Source: Mesorhizobium sp. NZP2077 (GTDB lineage: Bacteria; Pseudomonadota; Alphaproteobacteria; Rhizobiales; Rhizobiaceae). Taken from it: a DNA stretch of 64,000 bases. The notes under the pieces were generated by a model, which saw only the letters and a list, made by a program, of their open reading frames with translations, ran no database searches and was not told the origin of the DNA. The stretch covers positions 6,578,001 through 6,642,000 of the forward strand of contig NZ_CP051293.1 in assembly GCF_013170805.1 (NCBI RefSeq), given 5' to 3'. Below, one piece after another: positions 58,404 through 64,000 of the stretch. Within the stretch, counting starts at the first letter, position 1. Each line of letters begins with the position of its first letter. Both the position numbers and the translations under genes were made by a program.

Positions 58404-58686
58404 CGCCTTGATCCTCATTCTGTGCGCCGGTGCGCTGTCGGGCTGCACCGCGGACTATCTGAACCATTACGACACGGTGACTTTGGCCGCCGGTGACACG
58501 CAGAAGTTCAATTCGCTGCTGCAGACGGTCGACCCGCTCAATCCGGCTTCCAGGAACACACATATCGAAGGCGACGGCACGCGGGCCGCACTTGTTGCGC
58601 ACAACTACAAATTTCCACCACCACCGCCGCCGCCGCCGGCGATCACGGTCAATGTCGGCGGGTCCGGTGTGACGACGTCGCAGTAA
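58390..58686 (+). CDS. Short proline-rich lipoprotein in the CpaD position
   Basis: A 98-residue lipoprotein. The signal peptide MSRNSALILILCAGALSGC ends in a clear lipobox (cysteine at 19). The mature part is short and polar, with YDTVTLAAGDTQKFNSLLQT, then a run of eight prolines and a glycine-rich tail (ITVNVGGSGVTTSQ). It starts inside the 3' end of cpaC, so it is translationally coupled to the secretin. In other loci this place is held by CpaD, an approximately 200-residue lipoprotein. The small protein may be its reduced functional equivalent, but I see no sequence proof of homology. Confidence 0.8.
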   Translation: MSRNSALILILCAGALSGCTADYLNHYDTVTLAAGDTQKFNSLLQTVDPLNPASRNTHIEGDGTRAALVAHNYKFPPPPPPPPAITVNVGGSGVTTSQ

Positions 58687-58757
58687 ACTGAACGGAAGGA
58701 TGCGGAGGGCGCCGGGCATGCGAGGGGCCCTTGCGCAGGAAAGTAGAGAGTAAGGTC

Positions 58758-60257
58758 ATGTTGGGGACCATTCGAGCCTTCTGGAAAGATCAACGCGGCG
58801 TAGCGATGATCTTGGTGGCCATCATGATACCCGTACTTATCGGCTTCTCGCTGCTGGCCATAGACATGAGCCGGGTCAACAGCCTGCACAACGATCTGCA
58901 GAAGGGCATAGACGCGATGGCGCTTGCCGCCGCTGCGGAACTCGACGGCAATTCGGATGCGATCACCCGGGCCAACCGGGCCGTCACCAACCTTGTGGCC
59001 AACAAGACGCTGTTTTCGACAACGGGTGATCACCAAATCGCCCTGGCTGACGTAACCGTGACCTATCTGACCGGGATACCGGCGAGCGATGAGATCACGT
59101 TGACTGCCGCGGGTGTAGACTCAAATGCCAAGAACTGGGCCAGTACCGATCCGAAGGCTGTCAAGTTTGCCGAGGTGACCGTGAACGCATCGGGCGCTAC
59201 GGACGGCGCCGGCGCCTTCGCCACTATTTTCCCAGCCAGCGTCGTCGGCAGCACGGACAGGATGGACGTTCGGCCGCAAGCAGTGGCGGGATTCACCAAC
59301 GCGTTGTGCCAGTTCACGCCGATGTTCATCTGCAATCCTTTCACCAATAGCGCAACGTCCCTGAGCGATCTGCAGACGGCCGTAACAGGAACAAAGAAGC
59401 CGATGATCTGGCTGAAAGAGCAAACAGGCGGCAGCAGCGCCCAATACGGTCCCGGCAATTACGGGTTCCTGTCATCACCCGAGGGCGACAAGAATACGGC
59501 TGCGATTACCGAAATGTTCGCTGTCACCAATCCGCCCGCCTGCTACGACCAGAGTGGGGTGACGACCCGACCGGGCAACATTCCTCCAGTCAACGACGGT
59601 ATCAACACACGCTTCGACATCTTCTCAAATGGCGGCCCCTACAAGACCGACCCGTCCATCAACCCGCCGGCACCGAATGTCAGAAAAGGCATGGACGTTC
59701 AAAACGCAGGCAAGAACAATTGCAGTTATGTCGCCCCCAGTACCGGTCAGGCCAAGAATTTTATGGCGCTGCCCCGCGACAATTGTTTCGCCACCACATG
59801 TTCAAACGCTGGATCTCTCGGCGACGGCACCTGGAATTTCATGGGCACCAAAACAAGTCCAGGCTATTGGGACACGAACTGGCCCAAGGACGATGGCACC
59901 GGTGTGAAAGCCGCGTGCGGCGCAAGCCCCAGCCGATATTGTGTCTACAAGTACGAAATTCAGCACCAAGCGGATCTTAAGAGCACTTTCGAACAGACCG
60001 CGCCAGCCTGCAATGCTACGACGCAGACCGCTGACAGGCGGCTACTTTATGTAGCGATCGTCGACTGTACGGCCAACAATGTTCATGGCGGCGGACAGAC
60101 CTTGCCCGTGCAGGCTTTCGCGAGTGTGTTTCTGACAGAGCCGGCGGGTGGGGCGTCCACCGCCGATATCTATGGCGAGATCGAGGATATCAGTACTGTC
60201 GCCGGTCAGAACACGCTGAAGAAGTTGCAGCGCAACGAAGCGCAACTGTACCGGTAG
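58758..60257 (+). CDS. tadG: TadG-like pilus assembly protein
   Basis: A 499-residue protein. The N-terminal part has the TadG/TadE-like leader and helix: FWKDQRGVAMILVAIMIPVLIGFSLLAID in parts (DQRGVAMILVAIMIPVLIGF), with a G/A junction suitable for prepilin peptidase. The rest is a large extracytoplasmic domain rich in Asn, Thr and Pro with at least ten cysteines (CQFTPMFICNP, CFATTCSN, CGASPSRYCVYKYE), probably disulfide-bonded. TadG proteins are minor pilins or pilus-anchoring factors. The start at 58758 is used because the short upstream extension adds no recognised sequence. It is followed after four bases by tadE. Confidence 0.85.
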   Translation: MLGTIRAFWKDQRGVAMILVAIMIPVLIGFSLLAIDMSRVNSLHNDLQKGIDAMALAAAAELDGNSDAITRANRAVTNLVANKTLFSTTGDHQIALADVTVTYLTGIPASDEITLTAAGVDSNAKNWASTDPKAVKFAEVTVNASGATDGAGAFATIFPASVVGSTDRMDVRPQAVAGFTNALCQFTPMFICNPFTNSATSLSDLQTAVTGTKKPMIWLKEQTGGSSAQYGPGNYGFLSSPEGDKNTAAITEMFAVTNPPACYDQSGVTTRPGNIPPVNDGINTRFDIFSNGGPYKTDPSINPPAPNVRKGMDVQNAGKNNCSYVAPSTGQAKNFMALPRDNCFATTCSNAGSLGDGTWNFMGTKTSPGYWDTNWPKDDGTGVKAACGASPSRYCVYKYEIQHQADLKSTFEQTAPACNATTQTADRRLLYVAIVDCTANNVHGGGQTLPVQAFASVFLTEPAGGASTADIYGEIEDISTVAGQNTLKKLQRNEAQLYR

Positions 60258-60261
60258 CGCC

Positions 60262-60759
60262 ATGTTCATCAAACTGAGACAGTTCTTCCAAGGGTTCCAG
60301 CATGACGAACAAGGCGCTGCCTTGGTCGAGATAGCGATCGTCACGCCATTCGTGTTGCTGCTGGCGGCGGGTGTCTTCGAATTCTCGAACATCTTCAACA
60401 CGCGTCTGCTTCTCGAAGCCGGCGTCGAGGATGCCTCTCGTTATATGGCGCGCTGCAGCAGTGACTGGAATACTTGTAAAGGGTACGCACAAAACCTCGC
60501 AGCCAACGGGGCCGTTCAGGGCGGTACCCAGAGGGTTACCGGGTGGACCCCGGATCAAGTCACCATCAACCCGGCACAATCGCTCCAGGCAATCGATCCC
60601 ACGACCGGTGCCCAACTCTATCTCAGCAGCACCGGCACCGTCGTCGTCGTGCAGGTCAGCACCGCATATTCGTATCCTACCCTGGGTCTCTGGTCTTATC
60701 TCGGCTTTGCTAACCTTACGCTCAATGTGTCCCATCAGGAGCGTGTGTTCGGATGGTGA
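60262..60759 (+). CDS. tadE: TadE-like pseudopilin (first copy)
   Basis: A 165-residue minor pilin. The leader FIKLRQFFQGFQHDEQGA is followed by AALVEIAIVTPFVLLLAAGVFEF, the TadE-like pattern with glutamate five residues after the cleavage site. The C-terminal periplasmic domain has a pair of cysteines (ARCSSDWNTCKGY). Prepilin peptidase cleaves such proteins, and they are needed for pilus biogenesis. The stop overlaps the second TadE gene by seven bases. Confidence 0.9.
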   Translation: MFIKLRQFFQGFQHDEQGAALVEIAIVTPFVLLLAAGVFEFSNIFNTRLLLEAGVEDASRYMARCSSDWNTCKGYAQNLAANGAVQGGTQRVTGWTPDQVTINPAQSLQAIDPTTGAQLYLSSTGTVVVVQVSTAYSYPTLGLWSYLGFANLTLNVSHQERVFGW

Positions 60760-61388
60760 TGTCGCACGGCACATTCTGGAGAAACCAATCCGGCGCGACA
60801 ATGGTGGAGGCGGCCATTGCAATGCCCCTACTGCTGACTCTGCTGCTTGGCTTCGTCGACTTTGGCTACGCCTTCTACCAGTGGAATGCTGGTAACAAAG
60901 CGGTGCAGGCTGGCGCCAGGCTGGCGCAGATTTCCGCTCCGATCGCCAGCGGACTTCTACTTGAGGCAAAAACACCCAGCGACTCACTGGATGTGGGAAA
61001 GGCAGTTCCCATCAACACTTACAGCTATATCTGTACAGCCAGTGCCGCCGGAGTTGTATCTTGCACCTGTGGAACAGGCGCCACATGCCAGAACCTCACT
61101 GTGAACCAAGCCGCTTTCGACTTCATCTTCAGCGGTAGCAGCAACCGGCCGGGAATGCTGACATTCCTGCCAACCCTTCTGAAATCCGAGATCCAGATTC
61201 AGTATCAGGCTTCGGGCCTCGGCTACTGGACGCGCCCCAATGGGCCGGTACCAACGATCACCGTCAGCATTGTCAATCATCCTTTCCAGTTCTTCTTCCT
61301 GGCCGGATTTCTTGGTCTCGGAAGCATCACCATGCCCTCCATGCTGAGCACGGTCACGGGCGAAGACATGAAGAGCATCTATCCATGA
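60753..61388 (+). CDS. TadE-like pseudopilin (second copy)
   Basis: A 211-residue TadE-family protein with the leader FWRNQSGA followed by TMVEAAIAMPLLLTLLLGFVDFG, showing the same processing pattern and glutamate. The periplasmic part has a cluster of four cysteines (ICTASAAGVVSCTCGTGATC), given here as spaced C-x10-C-x-C-x5-C. The start is either the ATG at 60753 or the next at 60759 (MSHGTFWRN). Overlaps with tadE upstream and cpaE downstream (four bases, ATGA) show tight coupling. Confidence 0.88.
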   Translation: MVMSHGTFWRNQSGATMVEAAIAMPLLLTLLLGFVDFGYAFYQWNAGNKAVQAGARLAQISAPIASGLLLEAKTPSDSLDVGKAVPINTYSYICTASAAGVVSCTCGTGATCQNLTVNQAAFDFIFSGSSNRPGMLTFLPTLLKSEIQIQYQASGLGYWTRPNGPVPTITVSIVNHPFQFFFLAGFLGLGSITMPSMLSTVTGEDMKSIYP

Positions 61389-62548
61389 ACGCCATCAACA
61401 CCAAGGTTACGCCGACCAAGCGAAAGCAGGTGGCGCTGTTCTCGTCGGATCCGAATTTCAAGCGCGATGTGGCGACACGGCTCGATGCGCTGGCGATCTA
61501 TGATGTTCGCATTTCAGAGACGGATGAGTTTCTCAAAGGACCGCCCGCGGACACGCGCCCGGGCATCGTCATCCTCGATCTCGGCAATGGCGAACTGCTT
61601 GGCAGGCCCGGCATCGTCGAGGCGCGCGCGCTGTGGGCGACCGTGCCGCTGATCGCGGTTTCCGATGAGCTGACGTCGGAACAGACGCGCGTTCTGGTGC
61701 GCATGAACGCTTCGGACTGGCTGCATAAGCCACTCGACGGCAAGGAGCTGCTCAACGCGGTGACCTTCCACGATACCGGCAACCAGGGCACGAAAAGCCG
61801 GATCATCACCTTCATCAGCGCCAGCGGCGGCGCCGGCGCCACGACGCTGGCGCTGTCGGCGGCCGAGCATCTCGCCTCGAAATCAGCCGAACGCGCGGCT
61901 TCGACCTGCCTGGTCGACCTCGATTTCCAGAGCGCCAATTGCGGCGCCTATATCAACCAGTTCAACCAGTTCGACCTGACGGGCATTATCGGCCAGCCGG
62001 AGCGGCTCGATGTCGAACTTATGGATGTCATCAAGCTATCGCGCCCGTCCGGTCTCACCCTCTATGCGTTCGAGCGGCCGCAACTGCCGTTCGAGCCGCA
62101 AGGCAGCGATTTCGTCTTCCGGCTTCTGGACCTCGTCGCCTACCGGTTCGACGACATCGTCATCGACCTGCCCAATATCGAAACGCCCTGGCACAATTCG
62201 GTGCTCTCGACCAGCGACGAGATCTTCATCGTGTTCGAGCTCAACGTCGCGTCGCTGCGGCAAGGCAAGCGGCTCTACAAGAAGATCCGCGAGCTGCGCG
62301 GCAATGCGGTCAGCATCACGCTCGTCGCCAACAAGCACAAGCGCAAATGGTTCGGGAACCATTTTTCGCGCAGTGAGCTCGAGAAGATCTTCAAGGCGCC
62401 GCACATCAAATCGGTGGCGCTGGACAACGCCCTTCTGACCGATGCCTTGAACCGGGCGATCCTGCCCGCCGAAGTGGATGGCCGGGCGCGCTTCAACAAG
62501 GATTTGAAGAAGATGTTCAAAGAGCGGCTTGATGACGCTGCCCGGTAG
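61385..62548 (+). CDS. cpaE: Pilus assembly/localisation ATPase-like protein CpaE (TadZ)
   Basis: A 387-residue cytoplasmic protein. Residues 15-125 form a receiver-like domain (VALFSSDPNFKRDVATRL, phosphoacceptor-like aspartate in GIVILDLGNG, lysine in WLHKPLDG). A MinD/ParA-like ATPase domain follows, starting at IITFISASGGAGATTLALSA. The deviant Walker A (GGAGATT) lacks the signature lysine, as in many CpaE/TadZ proteins, so nucleotide hydrolysis is doubtful. TadZ directs the pilus machine to its cell pole. Start and stop overlap its neighbours. Confidence 0.92.
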   Translation: MNAINTKVTPTKRKQVALFSSDPNFKRDVATRLDALAIYDVRISETDEFLKGPPADTRPGIVILDLGNGELLGRPGIVEARALWATVPLIAVSDELTSEQTRVLVRMNASDWLHKPLDGKELLNAVTFHDTGNQGTKSRIITFISASGGAGATTLALSAAEHLASKSAERAASTCLVDLDFQSANCGAYINQFNQFDLTGIIGQPERLDVELMDVIKLSRPSGLTLYAFERPQLPFEPQGSDFVFRLLDLVAYRFDDIVIDLPNIETPWHNSVLSTSDEIFIVFELNVASLRQGKRLYKKIRELRGNAVSITLVANKHKRKWFGNHFSRSELEKIFKAPHIKSVALDNALLTDALNRAILPAEVDGRARFNKDLKKMFKERLDDAAR

Positions 62549-63104
62549 ACATCGGATCGGGCTGGCCGTGCTCAGCCTGGCACTGGCGATCTCGGTTCAG
62601 GACTTCGCCGGGGCGCGGTCGCTTTCGGACCGGCCGCCGCTGCCGGCCATGGGCCCCAGCCTGCGCAAGGCCGTAGCCTTCGCAACCACAGAGCAGCCGG
62701 GCACGATCATCATCCGCAAGAACGAGAAGGCGCTTTACCTGGTGACCCGCCAGGGCCAGGCGCTGCGCTACCAGATCAGCGTCGGACGTGACGGATTTGG
62801 CTGGACCGGGGTCGTGAAGGTCGGAGCCAAGACTGAATGGCCGCAGTGGCGCCCACCCCGGGAAATGCGCGCCCGCCAGCCGGAACTGCCGGAGCTGGTG
62901 CCCTCGGGTCCGTACAACCCACTTGGCGCACGGGCGCTGTATCTGCTCCGGGACGGACGCGACACGCTCTATCGCATCCATGGCACCAACGATCCCAAGG
63001 GCGTGGGTTTTGATGGCACATCGGGCTGCTTTCGCCTGACAAACACGGATGTGATCGATCTTTTCAAGCGCGTGCCTATCGGCACCAAGGTGGTGGTTCA
63101 ATGA
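62532..63104 (+). CDS. L,D-transpeptidase (YkuD) family protein in the tad operon
   Basis: A 190-residue exported protein. The signal peptide (HRIGLAVLSLALAISVQDFAGA) lies at about 6-27. A YkuD domain follows, with GTIIIRKNEKALYLV and the catalytic motif HGTNDPKGVGFDGTSGCFR near 150-168; the Cys and both His/Ser positions are intact. YkuD enzymes cross-link peptidoglycan or attach proteins to it by L,D-transpeptidation in the periplasm. The gene starts 17 bases inside cpaE and overlaps the next gene by four bases, so it belongs to the operon. A role in opening or reinforcing the wall around the pilus, or anchoring it, is inference. Putative start ATG at 62532; a TTG one codon upstream is possible. 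Confidence 0.9.
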   Translation: MTLPGRHRIGLAVLSLALAISVQDFAGARSLSDRPPLPAMGPSLRKAVAFATTEQPGTIIIRKNEKALYLVTRQGQALRYQISVGRDGFGWTGVVKVGAKTEWPQWRPPREMRARQPELPELVPSGPYNPLGARALYLLRDGRDTLYRIHGTNDPKGVGFDGTSGCFRLTNTDVIDLFKRVPIGTKVVVQ

Positions 63105-63676
63105 CGACGATCAGCGATCCGGACGTACCGACCATCACCGCCGAGCAACTTGAACCGCAACTGCTCGACAGGGATGCGAGCCGGTCGAGGCTGGCCGTCG
63201 TGGTCGGCGTCGGATTGACGCTGTTTGCCGTGCTGAACGCGACCGCCGCCATCTATCTCTATCGCGGCATCAGCGACCTGCGCACCGTGGAGGGACGTCT
63301 CGAGGAACTCGGTGCGTTCGAGCAGCGGATCGTTGCCCGGCTCGACACGGTCAACAACGGTTTTCAGAGCCGGTTCGAAAAACTGGACAGCCAGCTGCAA
63401 GGCAGTTTCAACGAAGTCAACGGCAACATAGCCCGGTTGGAACACAACCTTCCATTGGCCGGCGACGCCGGCGTCTCGAGCGCACCGGAACCCGTCGTCA
63501 CGACGAGTACCGTGGCGGAAGCGTCTCCTGATACCGAAGTCGCGGCCGAACCCCCAATTATCGATACACCCCGGCCCCCAAAGAGGAGGGTTGCCGCCGC
63601 GCCCCCTGCCCCTAATCCGGGCTACCAGCGAACGCAAACGCCGGACGGCAAGGTTTACTATCGCAAGATCAATTGA
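63101..63676 (+). CDS. Single-pass membrane protein with coiled coil, last gene of the tad operon
   Basis: A 191-residue protein. An N-terminal cytoplasmic part of about 30 residues is followed by one helix (LAVVVGVGLTLFAVLNATAAIYLY). A coiled coil lies at about 58-120 (LRTVEGRLEELGAFEQRIVA and LEHNLP region), then a proline/alanine-rich stretch and the end RTQTPDGKVYYRKIN. It overlaps the L,D-transpeptidase gene by four bases (ATGA). The topology suits a periplasmic linker between membrane and wall. No family name is recognised. The role is probably accessory to the transpeptidase and pilus. Confidence 0.75.
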   Translation: MTTISDPDVPTITAEQLEPQLLDRDASRSRLAVVVGVGLTLFAVLNATAAIYLYRGISDLRTVEGRLEELGAFEQRIVARLDTVNNGFQSRFEKLDSQLQGSFNEVNGNIARLEHNLPLAGDAGVSSAPEPVVTTSTVAEASPDTEVAAEPPIIDTPRPPKRRVAAAPPAPNPGYQRTQTPDGKVYYRKIN

Positions 63677-63734
63677 AAGAGGCGGGATGAATGCGGGCGA
63701 GATTGGCGCCCTCTCGAATTCCCCGCCAGCTGGA

Positions 63735-64000
63735 CTAGAAGTCGCGCCGCAAAGCGATAAGGCGCACTGCCAAGGTTTCACCATGCAGCCGGGCTTCGCG
63801 AAGGAACGCGACATGACAGTAAGCGCAGGCGGCAAAGCCCAGGATCAGCACCAAACTGTTCTCCCATGTGAAATCGACCATCAGCGAGAACGACAAACCG
63901 CTGGGTGCTGGGAGGGCGGCAATCGTGCTCGCCGTTTCCGAATGGCTGCTGGAAGCGATCATCAAACCGGCGAAGAGCAGAGCGACGTGGTTGGTCAGGA
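63735..64000 (-). CDS. Partial membrane protein gene at the right edge
   Basis: The minus-strand frame is open from the window edge to a stop at 63735, giving at least 88 residues: LTNHVALLFAGLMIASSSHS... with a second hydrophobic stretch SLVLILGFAACAYCHVAFL and a short basic end (RLIALRRDF). This looks like the C-terminal part of a small multi-pass membrane protein. The 5' end is outside the window. It converges on the end of the tad operon with 58 bases between. Function unknown. Confidence 0.55.
   Translation of the reverse strand, partial: LTNHVALLFAGLMIASSSHSETASTIAALPAPSGLSFSLMVDFTWENSLVLILGFAACAYCHVAFLREARLHGETLAVRLIALRRDF

Noticed and set aside
63681..63727. Hairpin between the tad operon and the convergent partial gene as a terminator
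   Set aside because: GGCGGG/CCCGCC and GGGCG/CGCCC can pair, but the stems are short, the loops large and no T-run follows.

Overview
The window reads as a chromosomal segment of an alphaproteobacterium of the order Hyphomicrobiales, most likely Mesorhizobium or a close relative. Grounds are the high GC content, a zwf-pgl-edd Entner-Doudoroff operon, isocitrate lyase divergent from an ScfR-type regulator, a rhizobial exopolysaccharide cluster, a Tad pilus locus, and one copy of an intergenic palindrome of a type I recall from Mesorhizobium genomes. The genus is an inference. I see no rRNA, tRNA, CRISPR array or complete insertion sequence.

Positions 1-20,000 are mostly central metabolism. 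They hold a partial DMT exporter, the ScfR regulator/aceA pair, a receiver-like protein with a degenerate acidic pocket, a HAD phosphatase, a puuA-puuB-like pair for gamma-glutamyl-putrescine oxidation, a membrane-anchored SH3b protein, a Mur-ligase-like protein, an SDR, zwf-pgl-edd ending at a bidirectional terminator, a secreted VWA protein with repeated beta modules, and folD followed by a GlxA/AraC-type regulator.

Positions 20,000-31,800 form a surface polysaccharide cluster: a kinase-less Wzz/ExoP-type co-polymerase with a long proline-rich tail, a flippase, a DUF6492 protein, a WecG/TagA/CpsF transferase, a GT4, a GT2 and an O-antigen-ligase/ExoQ-type polymerase. A ~2.1 kb foreign-looking insert (24,206-26,292) sits inside it, between the intact flippase and a 105-bp diverged second copy of the flippase 3' end. 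The insert carries an XRE regulator, an unknown protein, a small ribbon-helix-helix protein and what looks like a type I restriction (HsdR) fragment.

Positions 31,800-49,000 hold proC, an SAF-domain oxidoreductase, a Tat-exported multicopper oxidase, metH with an upstream palindrome, a very large exported caspase-TPR protein, an SDR pseudogene, a DUF882 protein, an unknown multi-pass membrane protein, an acyltransferase and an ICMT-like methyltransferase.

Positions 49,000-63,700 are a Tad (Flp) pilus locus split into two divergent operons around a PAP2 phosphatase. The minus-strand arm is tadA-tadB-tadC-tadD-prepilin peptidase. The plus-strand arm is flp1-flp2-cpaB-cpaC-short lipoprotein-tadG-tadE-tadE-cpaE-L,D-transpeptidase-coiled-coil membrane protein. 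Together they supply motor, platform, pilotin-like lipoproteins, prepilin processing, pilins, secretin and minor pilins. The L,D-transpeptidase and the short proline-rich lipoprotein in place of CpaD are the least standard parts. A partial membrane protein gene runs off the right edge.
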